Positions 37,790 to 49,792 are shown, counted from the first letter of the stretch. The stretch: 64,000 bases of DNA from Undaria pinnatifida (GCA_012845835.1 JABAKD010000023.1:2925197-2989196); one strand, 5' to 3'. Notes: a model not told the origin generated them from the sequence alone. Program-made: numbers and translations.

Positions 37790-40100
37790 ACACACTTGGT
37801 ATCTGTAATATACCTGGTACTGCAACTGCTACTACAAGCTGGTGCTGTATATTCAAAAGAACGAACAGTGCTGCACGACAAAGCACCCAAAAATGAAGGG
37901 AAAGGCTCGGCACCGCACTGCGCTGCGCTGCTGAGCTGTATATGTATAAATATATATAGACGAGCTAAACTGATCTGGGGGCGCATTCTTTGTGATCCAA
38001 TAACGACGGCATACGAAGTATATGTACAAACCTATTAATAGAGTAATCTATAATATTAGTACCGGTACGTGGTATGATACTTCGAATATTACTGGCATGT
38101 AAGAACTATAGTAAAAAAGTACAGCAAAGCACGTATCATGTCAAACACGGCATAGCACAGCGCTGCGATATGCTGAGCTAGAGATACAGGGCATCGCAGG
38201 GCCAAGGGGAAGCGCTCCGTTGCTGTGAGCTATAGCGCTGCGGTGGGGTGCTGGGCGTCGCGGAGCTGATGAGCCAAGCCCATATCTTAGCTGATGTAAC
38301 TTCGTCAAGTACAAAACAAACGGTGGGTGCTGCTGTATGTTTAAAAGAACGAACAGCGCTCCAAAGCGAAGGGCACCGCACTGCGCTGCGCTGTCGAGCT
38401 ATAAATATATAACCGAGCTAAGCTGATCTGGGGGCGCTTTCTTTGTATTCCAATAACGACATCATATATGTACAAACCTATTAGTCTAGATTGAATAGTG
38501 TATATTCTAAGTACCGGTACGTGGTATGATACTTCGAATATTACTGGCATGTAGGAACTTTAGTAAACAAGTACAGCAAAGCACGCACCATGGCAAACAC
38601 GGCATAGCACAGCGCTGCGATATGCAGAGCTAGAGCTGCAGGGCATCGCAGGGCCTTGGAAAGGCGCTTTCGTTGCTGTGAGTATAGCGCTGCGGTGGGG
38701 TGCTGGGCGGCGCTGAGCTGATGAGCCAAGCCCAGATCTTGGCTGATGAAACTTCGTCAAGTACAAAACGAACGGTGGGCGCTGCTGTATGTTCATAAGA
38801 ACGAACAGCGCCCCAAAGCGAAGAGCACTGCACTGCGCTGCGCTGCCGAGCTATCAATATATAGCCGAGCTAAACTGATCTGGGGGCGCTTTCTTTGTAA
38901 TCCAATAACAACGTCATATATGTACAGACCAAGTGTACTAGACTGTATTATTAGTATCGGTACGTGGTATGATACTTCGAATATTACTGGCATGCAAAAA
39001 CTATAGTAAACAAGTACAGCAAAGCACGCACCATGTCAAACACGGCATAGCACAGCGCTGCGATATGCTGATCCACATCTGCAGGGCATCGCAGCGCCAT
39101 GGAAAGGCGCTGCGTTGCTGTGAGCTATAGCGCCGCGGTGGGGCGCTGGGCGGCGCGGAGCTGATGAGCCAAGCCCATATCTTAGCTGATGTAACTTCGT
39201 CAAGTACAAAACGAACGGTGGGTGCTGCTGTATGTTCAAAAGAACGAAAAACGGCCCAAAACGAGTACCACCGCACTGCGCTGCGCTGCCAAGATATAAA
39301 TATATACCCGAGCTAAACTGATCTGGGACCGCATTCTTTGTGATCCAATAACGACGTCATATTAGTACAAACTAAGTGTAGCAGACTATATTTCTAGTAT
39401 CGGTACGTGGTATGATACTTCTAATATTACTGGCATGTAAGAACTATAGTAAACAAGTACAGCAAAGCGCGCACCATGGCAAACGCGGCATAGCACAGCG
39501 CTGCGATATGCAGAGCTAGAGCTGCAGGGCATCGCAGGGCCCTGGAAAGACGCTGCGTTGCTGTGAGCTATAGCGCTGCGGTGGGGTGCTGAACTGCGCG
39601 GAGCTGATGCGCCAAGCCCATATCTCAGCTGATGTAACTTCGTCAAGTACCAAACAAACGGTGGGTGGTGCTGTATGTTCAAAATAACGAACAGCGCCCT
39701 AATACGAAGGACACCACACTGCGCTGCGCTGCCGAACTATGTAAAGCCGAGCTAAACACTGATCTGGGGCCGCATTCTTTGTGATCCAATAACGACATCA
39801 TGTACGTACAAACCTAGTGTAGTAGACTATATTATTAGTACCGGTACGTGGTATGATACTTCGAATATTACTGGCACGTAGGAACTTTAGTGAAAAAGTA
39901 CAGCAAAGCACGCACCATGTCAAACACGGCATAGTTGAAGGGTGCGATATGGTGAGCTAGAGCTGCAGGGCATCGCAGGGCCCTGCAAGGCCCTGCGTTG
40001 CTGTGAGCTAGAGCGCTGCGATGGGGTGCTGGGCGTCGTGGAGCTGATGAGCCAAGCCCAGATCTTGGCTAATGAAACTTCCTAAAGTACAAAACAAATA
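37790..40100 (+). repeat. 443-bp satellite array, about 5 diverged units
   Basis: CGGTACGTGGTATGATACTTC recurs at about 38063, 38515, 38958, 39401 and 39842, so the period is 441-452 bp. Each unit contains AGCAAAGCACGCACCATG, GCATAGCACAGCGCTGCGAT, GAGCTGATGAGCCAAGCCC, TTCGTCAAGTACAAAAC and GAGCTAAACTGATCTGGGG. Units differ by roughly 10 percent, more diverged than the 343-bp array. No ORF is shared by all units in one frame. Confidence 0.95.
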
Positions 40101-40384
40101 GTGGGAATTATAGAAAAGCTAGAGCGGGACCGTTCCGCAAGTAATGCACAGGTGGCCAATTAGCGGCAAAAATGGTAGGAGGTTCAACTTATTAGTCTAG
40201 GCAAGAAGAAAGAAAACATCACGAAAAGGTTCAAAATTGTGTTGGCTGAATAACACAATTTGCACGAAGCACGCGAAAGGTCAGGAAAAAATCGATAAAA
40301 CGCGCAGAAACAAAGACAAAAATATCCGAGCAAGAAACCAAAGATTACAAGGTCGTTTCTTGTAGGGTTTGGATTCCGGGTAAG
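40101..40384. other. Spacer without recognised genes
   Basis: AT-rich unique sequence with no supported feature. Confidence 0.4.
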
Positions 40385-40472
40385 GGTGTGGGGGTCTTAC
40401 ACATGTACAGAACTTGCAGAAGTTCCGGGTACGGGTATGGAAGCGTCACAGAACTTCAAGAAGTTCCGGGTA
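40385..40472. repeat. GAAGTTCCGGGTAC minisatellite fragment
   Basis: It has two units of CAGAACTT...AAGTTCCGGGTAC about 48 bp apart. It is the reverse complement of the motif in the minisatellite at 11830-12440. Confidence 0.7.
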
Positions 40473-41068
40473 CTGTGGTTGCACCAAGATACCACATATC
40501 TTCTTGAGTACTGGCCCGTTTTGGCTGAGCGATAGCTTCAGTGGCAGCCGTACGCCATGCCGACATACTCTTGTTAGTTAGGAGGGAATCTGAGTGGGCT
40601 GCCACGAACGCATCGCGGTATCGCAAATAAGGGCTTTATTTGCGACACCGTGTCGCTAATACATTATTTGCGACACGGTCTGAACAATTTTCGGTTGCCC
40701 CAAGATACGACATACTCTTCGAGTACTGGCCCGTTTTGGCTGCGCGAGAGCTTCAACGGTAGCCTTACGCCATGCCAACCCAAGGAGTCAATCTGAGTTG
40801 TCTGCCGAGAACACAGCGGGGTGTCGCAAATAAGGGGCTTATTTGCCCGGTCTGAACATTGGTCAGATCCCCCAAGATACCACATAGCTCCTCGAGTACT
40901 GGCCCGTTTTGGCTGAGCGATAGCTTCAATGGTAGCCTCACGCCATTCCGACACACCCTAGGCAGTTTACTGACAATCTGGGGTGTCTGCCGCGAACGCA
41001 GCGCGGTGTCGCAAAAATCTATTTGCTACACCGGTGTCGCAAGTCGCATTACCCAATATATTACTGTA
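40473..41068 (-). repeat. Family C cluster (minus strand), about 3 units
   Basis: GAGTACTGGCCCGTTTTGGC occurs at about 40497, 40722 and 40895, and the palindrome GTGTCGCAAATAAG...CTTATTTGCGACAC at about 40618-40680. It ends with ACACCGGTGTCGCAAG at 41027-41042. Confidence 0.85.
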
Positions 41069-41558
41069 GTTTCCACTATTATACCTCTCTATCATATGTT
41101 GGTAGGCGGTATATTTTGTTTTTTTTCCCCCCCGGCTTTAAAATCGGTAGGAGTACGAATACAGAATGTTATTAGTTATCTTTTATGTTACTCTTAATGC
41201 AGTATTCGAGAATGAAAGTCGGCTACTCCCCTCCCCCGAAAAGTTTATAGTCTATATATAATGATAAAAACTCTGTGGGACACGAACCCACGGTTCCAAA
41301 TCGATACGCTGTCACTGTAACATTTTCTAAATATATATTGACTATATTTTCAGGACGTCAGGTGTGAGGTCGACGAATATCGGTTCAGTACTCATATTTT
41401 GAAGCTGCTTGCTGGGACTTGTACTATACTATAAGGGTGAAATTTTCTAAAAGGAGGGGTCCTATTTATTTAACCAGTGTTCTTCTCCACTAAAATGATT
41501 GGTGTTACTATTTTTACTTTAGGTGGGGAATTTTGAAGTAGTCTAACATCACATCTTG
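41069..41558. other. AT-rich flank of YR element copy 3, including a tRNA-like repeat
   Basis: The only recognisable item is a short tRNA-3'-half-like segment at about 41272-41330 (minus strand: GAACCGTGGGTTCG). Sequence around 41355-41400 (CAGGTGTGAGGTCGACGA) is a distant relative of the family S end and is matched by CAGCCGTGAGTTCGACGA at 47379. Confidence 0.45.
41272..41330 (-). repeat. tRNA-3'-half-like repeat (SINE fragment candidate)
   Basis: On the minus strand it reads CAGTGACAGCGTATCGATTT then GGAACCGTGGGTTCGTG. The GGTTCG block looks like a T-arm/B-box. Copies occur at 47718-47778 and 47813-47862. No 5' tRNA half is present. Confidence 0.4.
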
Positions 41559-41752
41559 TGCATTTTGCTTTCGAAGTTGTATCATATTATTGCGCACCCC
41601 CCGCTCGCAGCACGGGGGGCGGAGAGAGGGTCAGGCCCCCGAGGCTGCTCTAACAGCAGCCCCACGCTATCTTCCGTAACCCTGAGCCAAGTTTAATCCC
41701 AACTGGCAATGTGGAGCTATCGACGCCAGCGCCCATCAATAGTATTTGGCTC
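41559..41752 (-). repeat. B repeat of YR element copy 3
   Basis: It is the reverse complement of B: TTTTGCTTTCGAAGTTGTAT at the left and TATCGACGCCAGCGCCCATC at the right. It is the only B repeat of this copy. Confidence 0.85.
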
Positions 41753-41832
41753 AGATTTACCACTAGGATGCGAACGTCAAGATCCCACTTCTCCTGTCTA
41801 TCTCCGCCTGCCACAACTGATAAGGTTGCGTA

Positions 41833-42830
41833 CTAGGTGAAGTGGTTATGTCGGCTTCTTATCCTTATTGAAATGAGGTTAATTTGCCCCCAATCTGTAC
41901 TCTGCCGAATCTGGATCCCGTTACCCATCCCCTCCTTGGCCATTGAATTTGCTACCCGGCTGGCATCCTTCCCGTGGCTACGAACGTACGCCTTTTTGGC
42001 ATCAGACGCACAACGGCCCTCCCGTTGCAACGTCCGTGATGAAGCACCCCCTGCTGATAAGTGCGTCGCGCTCCTGATGCAAGGGAGTGCAGGGCGTACT
42101 CATCCGCCCGCACGCCCGCCAACACAACCACTTCTCGCAGGGCTACTGCCGCATGTTGCTTCGTCCACATGGATCATCTGCCACAAACACTGCCATACGC
42201 CACGAGGGCAGCCGACGAGGGCAAAACAAAAGAACAAGACATCAACTCGAGCATAAGACAGACAGCAACGCCACCGGCCCCCAGGGGCGTCGGTGAACAA
42301 GCCGGAACGCGCGAAATAACCGCGCCTTTGCGCAACTGGTCGCCCTTAGACCCATGAAATCGAACCTCGACGCGGTAGGCTGTTTACCATTGCGCCACCC
42401 CCAACCGTACCCGACCGCGAAAGAAAGCCACGTCTGCCCGCCGTAAACCATACGTTTCGTGGAGGCGCGACCGGGTTTCCGCGAACATTTCGGACGCGCA
42501 AGTCTAAAAACAAACCCACGCACAAAACGCAAGCCACAACATGCGCCCCCCGCTACGCCAAGCAGGGATTAAGGTTTCGGCAGCAATCGACATAGCCCAC
42601 GACACGGGCCGGCGCACGGTCGCCTGATAACCCACTTCGGCATGCGAGAACTCCGTACCTTTCAGGGCGCTCGCGATGACGGTGTGAGTTGTGTCGAGCT
42701 CGAATCCCCGTGAAAGGCGATGAAAAAATTTGATGCCCGACAAAAGGCTCTCGATGGTCGCCGACCGAAGTTTCTTGGTAGCAAACGCGTACGCTACGTA
42801 TTCGAAAAAATGCAACACGTCGGTCATATC
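41833..42830 (-). pseudogene. Tyrosine recombinase relic of YR copy 3
   Basis: The N-terminal part is open at 42827-42504 (FFEYVAYAFATKKLRSATIE), ending at a stop after WLAFCAWVCF. The HxxR region at 42060-42090 reads EYALHSLASGARRTYQQG, a frameshift that destroys the arginine of HSLR. The tyrosine segment is readable at 42030-41970 (GRCASDAKKAYVRSHGKDAS), where the GRW tryptophan is cysteine and AY has become AK. All core motifs are therefore damaged. Order and identity follow copy 2. Confidence 0.85.
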
Positions 42831-42915
42831 GTCAATGCCGCGAGCAGGAAAGACGGGAACACTAGAACGTACCCAAAAGTCTACCCATGCTCCAAAATGC
42901 TCTCAATAAGCTCGT

Positions 42916-45110
42916 TCAGTCGAGGCCGCAACGGCGTGTCGCATGCGTCCGAGGCCAACACCGAAATACATAGAGAACGCCGATGGTCCCCGGTTCCCGA
43001 TCCTGCCACGGGATGTTGGGACGAACGGCGCGCAATTTATCAAGAACGGAGCCGCTATCCCAGCGAGAAATACCGTCGGCGGCAGCGTTGTGCATACCAC
43101 GCACATGGGTTGCTTCAAAATGCCATCCGGACGACGCTTCGAGAACGTCGAGGACACGCATGAGGGCACCGGAACGTGGTTCCAGCCCCCCCCAACACCG
43201 CCACACCCAATGCACGGCGGCCCCGTTGTCTCCTCGCAACAGAGCACAATCTCCCGTCGCTGACGTTCTATCGGCACATGAAGACACTAAGGAAAATAGC
43301 GAGACAACCATGCCCAAACGTTCAAGCATGGTGATAGATAAGTCGTCCACGCCGCGGACGGGCTTACTCGAGCCACAAAAACGTGACTGTGTGTGGGCTG
43401 TGAGGCCATAGCGCCGGTAAACACCGGTTTCGAGACAATATCCCCCGACGTCGGTTCTTGACGCGTTCGAGAACAACGTACGTTGTGCCGGGAGCTCCAG
43501 CAAATGATACATCAGCACCGACAGCACCCCGCCGCGCGCGTCAACGCCCTTGTCAACTAACCACCGCCAGAACTCGAGATCCGCATGGAACTCGGGCCCA
43601 AGGGCAACACGCCGCCCCGGATTGGCCATTCGGCCAGCGAAGTGATCACCGGCAGCGATGCGCGGCATCCCAACCGAAGCCAACAAACGACGCACGAAGA
43701 AAGACCCGGGACGAACTGCAAACGAGATGTGCATGAGGAAGCACGCCAACTGCGACACCTGCTTCGCTGAAGCATGGGCGCGAGTCGGGGGCCACTCCGC
43801 TAAAATCACTCGCAACTTGAGGCGCATATGTGGCCGTGCCGTCACCGTAAGTGCCTCTGTATCCACCAACCAGCCCAGCACTTCGAGACGCGTGTCCCAG
43901 TTAGTAATTGTGCTGGGAGACAACAGAGGAGGGGCGGACGCGCCACGTACGCCCAACAAGCAAACGTGGCCCGACGGCAATGACTGCAAAGCCCGCATTC
44001 AGCGACGACCGTCCGGCCACCAATGAACCCCGACGAGAATACTATCGTCTACGTAGTACCGCACGAAAAACCGACTCCCGGCGTAGCCGCCGCTACCGGA
44101 AACGGTTCGACAATCGCGAGGGGGCGACGTAACAGAACCCCCCGCGACGGGACGACACGCACATGTTCGACGGCAGCCGCCCCTTATGGGCAAACAGCCG
44201 CATCTTTAAACGTAGAGTGGGTGTGAGAATGTTCCAGCGCAGAAGCCATCAGCCCCCAGATCCCGAGACTAGTACGCCACCCGAATTGCAAGCGAAGATG
44301 AACAACTACGTATTCACCGACCGCGTACCCAAATACCGGCGCCCCTACTTGGTCAACTATGAATTGACGATTCTAGCTGTGGGACCATGCAACTGCCGCA
44401 AAACCAACACTTGTAAAGACACATCCCGAAACCCATGTGCGAGCTCGCAGGAGGGGGCGGAGGAAAAATCGATATCTTTGCTAACGCTGAAATGGCCGCC
44501 CGCGCGCGCAAACGTGAGATCGTGAATGATGCGAAACTTATGCTTAAGCACGACGGCCAACGGTGAAACACGTTAACCCGGAATCGGACGCGGAACTTAA
44601 CTTGAACACCAACGCCCGACTGTGCACAACGTCAGTACATATCTTTTGGTGAACAGCAACGGCACGAAGGGCGACGCTCGGGTGGTATTACCGTATGCAA
44701 GCTCAGCAGTCAGATTACCCCCCCGCGCAACACACACCGTGGAGCCCGGTGCCAAAACGCGGAGCAACTGGTCAACACGAGGGAAGTTCTTGACGGTAAC
44801 AAACCTATGACGAACGATGTGAGGATTAATGTGTGAGGCTATGAGGGCGGATCCGACAGCGGACGTAAACAATTCAACACTGCTGGCACAGGCACGCAAA
44901 AAAGACGACCCCGCACCGGAAACCACATCGAGATTCGCCGAACTTGTTGACGATAGCGACCGCATTACGCTATCCTGCGCGGCGAGTCACGCCTTAAATT
45001 TTTGAATCCAACTGTGCGTGCGCGCGCTCGCCGACGGTGGAGCCGTGTCCGAACACCCAGTCAAAATCCCAACGTCGCACACGTTCGTCGCTAGGGCTAA
45101 CTGTATCTCT
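42916..45110 (-). pseudogene. Reverse transcriptase/RNase H relic of YR copy 3
   Basis: The 3' half (43998-42916) is open for 360 codons, covering the end of the polymerase and RNase H. It includes LFSNASRTDVGGYCLETG, DNGAAVHWVWRC and THVRGMHNAAADGISRWD, with the first RNase H aspartate changed to asparagine. A single TGA at 43999 (TGT in copy 2) separates it from the segment with the intact YVDD (RFFVRYYVDDSILVG, about 44060-44090). Farther upstream, fragments such as KHKFRIIHDLTFARAGGH (44520-44550) and FTSAVGSALIASHINPHIV (near 44860) are in different frames. Confidence 0.85.
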
Positions 45111-45459
45111 TCGCGCGACCGATGAGCCAGTTCCTTCAATGCGCGCCAAGACTAATGCACACCCACGCATGCGCTCCTCGTGGTCACCTCATTCCCGAAT
45201 ATGACGGATTACGGAGCAACGGGTACACGCTCACGCCCAACGCTGCCTTTGCCCGCCAGCGCCCCCAACGCACGCCCCCGCAACCCGCCCGCTACTCCGT
45301 GCGATGGTGGTACGGTCGGCGTTCCGCCAACGTCGACCGTCGACGCAACCCCCCCACTAACCGCCAACGCCGCGGCCGGGCCCCCTGAGGTTAGACATCA
45401 CGCGGCCGCTTGTATCAATTGCTGATGCAGCCGCTACAACCACCGCCAGAGCCGCTGCT

Positions 45460-46890
45460 GCACCCGCATAAGGGGGCCCCACCTGGCCGCAGGGCTCGTG
45501 TCTTCATCCAGAACCAGAACCAGCGCCTCTACCCTCCTCGCCCACACTGTTGACCCCTGCGGGGAGGATCGGCCGCAACGACAACCCCCGCGATCTTCCG
45601 CCCGCGGCCACGCTTCCATCGCCTTCTTTTCTGCGAGCAGGTAGAGATGGCGAGGATGCCAAGGCCGCGGGGACCTCGTGCAGGAACTTTCACGGAGACC
45701 AGTTGCATTTGCAGGTGCGCACGAACATCAGGCAGGCCTGCGGGAGACCTAAATTGGCCTTTCTCTTTGACTTTGTCGACCCAGCGTGGGGAGCGGTGGC
45801 CTTCCGCTTGGTGCGCCTGTCTGCGCCGGAACCGATGCTGCTAATTACGAGCCGGAGAACTTCCCCCCTGCACAGGCAAAATGCGAGAGTGCGTACCAAG
45901 TCGGGCATGGGTGGGGGCTCGAAAACCGTACCAGCTGGGGGATGGACAACAGCAGGGGACGACCGCTGCGCAACACGCATGAGCTCATTCACCCACGAAG
46001 CGATGTCGCGGTTGACCGTGTCATATAGCACTGCATGCGCTTCGGGGAGGGACAGCATACTGTAGCTGCAGAAGGTGTGCGCACGCAAGCCCATGACCGC
46101 CACCGTAAACGCGTCGCCGACGGCGTTGGCCCGCGTCAGACAGGGAAGATCGTCGGCGACTCCGGGCGAGACACCCACAGAAAAAATTGCAACGAAGGCC
46201 AATCGCAAGAGTTCGACATGGTCGGCGACCATGAGGGAGTGCCCGATAGGCCCGTCCACGCGGGGGCCATAAGCCCCGACGTCAAAGGATATGAAAAACC
46301 GAATCTGGGACGCGACGTTGGCGGTCACGTGGATGGCCACTCCCACAATCTACTACAGGTCAGCGGGAGAGTCCCCGAGCTTCGGTGGAATACGCCCGTG
46401 AATATGCCACAGCTTCTTAGCTGTGTTGACCTTGTTCCAAGTGGTCATTTCGGTGTCGAGTTCTGTTTTTTTGGCGCTACCGTTCCTCAGCGACGCCGTC
46501 GTCTTGGGAGGCTACCCGACCAGAGTTGTTCTCCACGAACTGTCGAACAATGATGTCTACATTTTAGTTACCTGATCATCACAGCAGTCGCAGCCTCGCG
46601 GGCGGAAAAGGTGATTGCCGAAACCTCGGCAAAACTGTCGTCAAGGCGCTTATGGACCCGCGCGTGTTCGGCTACAACCTGTCGGGCCCACGTGGCCCAA
46701 TCATCTGAGGGCACGGCCGCACCGACCGCTGGCGCCCCGGAGGAGGACCCGAGCCCGCGAGAGATGCGGCGGCCCAGGCACCCAGAAGATACTCTGCCTC
46801 AGTGCTGGCGGCGGCAGGCACCGCGGCACCCGGTTAATCCCCCTATCGTAGAAAAGACAGCCCGCACCGCTCGCCTCAGCAGTAATCACA
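45460..46890 (-). pseudogene. Gag-like relic of YR copy 3
   Basis: The segment 46346-45690 is open for 218 codons and matches the copy 2 core (AFTVAVMGLRAHTFCSYSML, AVLYDTVNRDIASWVNELM). It ends at the start of the zinc finger, CLMFVRTCKCNWSP, where a frameshift occurs before the last Cys and His. The N-terminal third (46890-46350) is fragmented. Confidence 0.8.
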
Positions 46891-47011
46891 GCGAATTATC
46901 ACCACGGCAGTCACCACGGCAGTCCCAGCGAAGTCTCACAGCAGCAGTCGCAGCGAAGCTCACTTGCAGCAGAACTCAGCCAGTCTATCACACGTTGAAC
47001 CTGTCTCGCTG

Positions 47012-47204
47012 ACGATGATTCTCTCCTCTGTGCGTGCTTCGCTTGCTAGTCAGCAACCAGACAGGCTGATCCAAGTTTCCCTTTGCTATACCAGGACAAG
47101 TACAAGTAACCACCGGCGTTGATCACATTGTTCAACGTGCAATAATTTCGAACTTCTTCCGTACATACAAGCCCATAACTTCTCGTACCTCGATAATAAT
47201 ACGG
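47012..47204 (-). repeat. A repeat (5' end) of YR copy 3
   Basis: It is the reverse complement of A1, from GTGCGTGCTTCGCTTGCTAG to TCTCGTACCTCGATAATAAT. It is about 85 percent similar to A1 of copy 2 by eye. Confidence 0.8.
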
Positions 47205-47717
47205 ATTAAAAAAACATGTTGTCTGTAGTTCCACTATGTTGCTGTACCATATGTATCGTGGATGGTTTGCGGATGGACGGCTTGGTCAGGGTCGTTGTTA
47301 TTTGTGGTTAAGTGCGTAAGTAGGTTTTCATTACGTGGGGGGGGGATATATTATATGAAAAAAATCTCCAGGACCTCAGCCGTGAGTTCGACGATTTCGA
47401 AGTAGTGTATATTATTCTATTATATTGTTTTTTTCCACCATAATGGCGGCTTTTAAAATATATAGGGAGTATGAAGACAGTAGTAGTGGTCTAATAAGTA
47501 TCAAGTTTAAGTTCCACCTCAAAAATTTAAAATAATGAAAAATATTAAAATAATATTATAGAATATAAATAAGTAAATGAAATAAAATATGCTGTAACCA
47601 TAACATTTTACATGTAAAAGTCCCACCGTAAATACAACAAATACAATAAATAAACAAGAACAAAAAAAAACAATACAAGAAATAAACAAAAACAAAGACA
47701 AAAACAAAATATATACA
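47205..47717. other. AT-rich region without recognised genes
   Basis: A G-run at 47337-47346 and the phrase CAGCCGTGAGTTCGACGATT resemble a very old family S end. The 47520-47700 stretch is A/T low complexity. Confidence 0.4.
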
Positions 47718-47897
47718 ACGGGAGTCGGTGAGCCTCGAACCCACGGTTCTCAATTGAAACGCTGTCACTCTCACAAAAAAAACACACCCCTAGAAAAGGA
47801 AACAATAAAAAAAGGGAGTCGGTGAGCCTCAAACCCACCATTCTATATGAATACGCTGTCACCCGAAAAAAAAAACACCCTGGAGTCGGTGAGCTTT
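47718..47897 (-). repeat. Two and a half tRNA-3'-half-like repeats
   Basis: On the minus strand, units contain GACAGCGTTTCAATTGAGAA, CCGTGGGTTCGAGG and CTCACCGACTCC, with the layout anticodon-arm-like, T-arm with TTCGAGG loop, then a 7-nt acceptor half. Copies end at about 47718, 47815 and 47880. No D-arm or 5' acceptor strand is present, so these are not tRNA genes. Confidence 0.5.
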
Positions 47898-49731
47898 CCG
47901 TTATCTCATTATTTCGGTTTAATTCACATTTTCGTTTACAACAGTAGCTAATCGCACTAAAAAGATTATCTTCATATGATACCATTTTAATTGCTGAGTC
48001 ATGTCATCATGCAAGAGTTGCGAAGTTGTTTCCTCGCGTGGGAAATACATTTTATCACATGTTCATGACACTGGCTATTGGTATTAGGTTACTGAGTGAG
48101 ATCATAAATATGAACAATCGACGAATTGGAAGTACACCTCGTACTCATCATGGTAAATCAACGCGTTGAGCGCATAGAGTGTGAGCTGACGACTTGTGAG
48201 CATGAATAAAGGGGGCATCATCGGCAAATTGTGGTATACTCATGGTACTTCCCTTGTATATCCAGTGCACAGCAGCCATCTATATCTAGTCCGTCCCATC
48301 CTTCCTGACTTGGTATGGTCGCTCCAATATGAATGCTTGTATCCCATCCATGACATGTTATTCTCGGTTTCCTTGGACCGCACTTCATTTCGGTTCAATT
48401 CACTCGTATACTAAACTCCTTCATCAATAAATGTTCACCTGTATGTTTGCCGCAGATGACGGAGGAAAATGTTTAGCTCTTCAGAACGTGAACAGCTATA
48501 CGATGCGCTTGAACATGTCCCTAAGTTTCCCTGGTTCCCCTCAGTCACTACCGGACGGTACTGTAGCACAAATGGCTGAGCGAAAAGCCTTGATTCCGCA
48601 CACAACGAAGGTTGAAGCAAGGAACCAATACGGACTGAATGTACAAGTGCATTGCTTATTTTTTGAGTGGCTGTTTTGCCACTAGCTTGATTGAAGAACC
48701 TGTGTGCGAAACGAAAATACAAGAAAAGTAGTTAATCAGCTTGACGGCTATATTGTTTGGGGTACGTACTACCAGTGGACAATAAGAGTCAGATGTTTTG
48801 GGAAACCAGTCATGATGCTGTTACTTATTGTTGAATTTTGCAATTGTGAGGTTGGTTGTGTTGGTATGCACGTACATTTAACAATCTTGAGGTTGGTTAT
48901 GTTGAGAAACACATAAGTTAGAGTTTCATCTTGGCTATTGGGAATGCACCATTTTGTATCTCCTAACCAAATGGTGAGGGACATTTGGGTTTTCAATGTT
49001 CCCCCTCACAACCAATTCAGGTAAAATGCACTCATACCCTCAGCTATATTGGGGTATAATACCTTCCTCGATTGTACTATGATGATCTCTTACATCTCAA
49101 TTGTTCTACCCTACCATGTCCGTAGATTCTATGCAGCAATATACGTCATACATCAGACGTGTGCCCAGGCATAAACCAACATATATTTCGAAGACGCGCA
49201 TGATCAGATGAGATTTTTTGAACTGTACTATACAACCAGCATGAAGATGTATGTCGTACGAGTTCATTTCGTAATATGGTGTCATTTCGCCTTGCCCGTT
49301 AAAACTTTTTACGGGAGACACCAATTTCAAGATGAATTTATATAATACGTATATACATACGATTCGCACAAATATTTTTATTCGTTTGTTCCTGTGGAAC
49401 AACTGTGTTGATCCAACGACCCAATGTTGCGCTACTACTGCTGCTGCTACAGTAAGACCAAGGTCAAAATTTTCTGCGATTATCCCTCTCTTTAACAGGG
49501 ATCTCCGACGACAAAAATATAAATCTTCGACGTTTTGAAGCACTAACAGATTCGATCTCACAGCTGAGGGGTATTTTTTTTTGTTTAAATATATGGGACC
49601 AGACAACATCGATATTTCCAGGTTCAGAAAACATTGAGGCCAGAATAGAGAGGATGTGGCGTTTTTTAAGCTCAAAAATAGCAGCTTTCCAACTGGCATA
49701 ATTTCACTTTTGGATACTACGCCGTACCAAG
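47898..49731. other. Region without recognised genes
   Basis: AT-rich unique sequence. A minus-strand ORF of 197 codons (49699-49106) shows no recognisable domain. Its segment at 49540-49570 (GATTCGATCTCACAGCTGAG) is a remnant of a family S end, so most of it is probably not genic. Confidence 0.45.
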
Positions 49732-49792
49732 TTGTTGTTGCTTTCTCACATTAACTCTTGTAAAAAAATCTAGAGTCCGTGGTCACAAAGGT
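49732..49792 (+). repeat. Family E fragment
   Basis: GTTGTTGTTGCTTTCTCACA, TTAACTCTTG and GAGTCCGTGGTCACAA match the left end of family E. Confidence 0.6.

Larger units (their letters stand above)
41559..47204 (-). mobile_element. DIRS-order YR retrotransposon, copy 3 (minus strand), decayed
   Basis: Reading on the minus strand from 47204, the element has an A repeat, a Gag-like relic, a reverse transcriptase/RNase H relic, a recombinase relic and one B repeat. It ends at about 41559. No A2/B2 pair follows, unlike copies 1 and 2. Its coding parts align with copy 2 but contain many stops and frameshifts. Left flank and right flank are AT-rich. Confidence 0.85.

Noticed and set aside
38200..40090. 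Hammerhead-ribozyme-like core in the 443-bp satellite (CTGATGA, a GCCAAG...CTTGGC hairpin, then GATGAAAC)
   Set aside because: Extra bases lie between the hairpin and GAAA, stem III would be a single pair, and the sequences that should form stem I are not complementary. Only some units have GAAA; others read GATGTAAC.
44616..46553. Plus-strand ORFs across 42.7-46.6 kb
   Set aside because: They are shadows of the minus-strand retrotransposon copy 3.
47718..47860. tRNA gene
   Set aside because: Only a 3'-half-like segment with a T-arm is present. The D-arm, anticodon arm pairing and 5' acceptor strand are missing.
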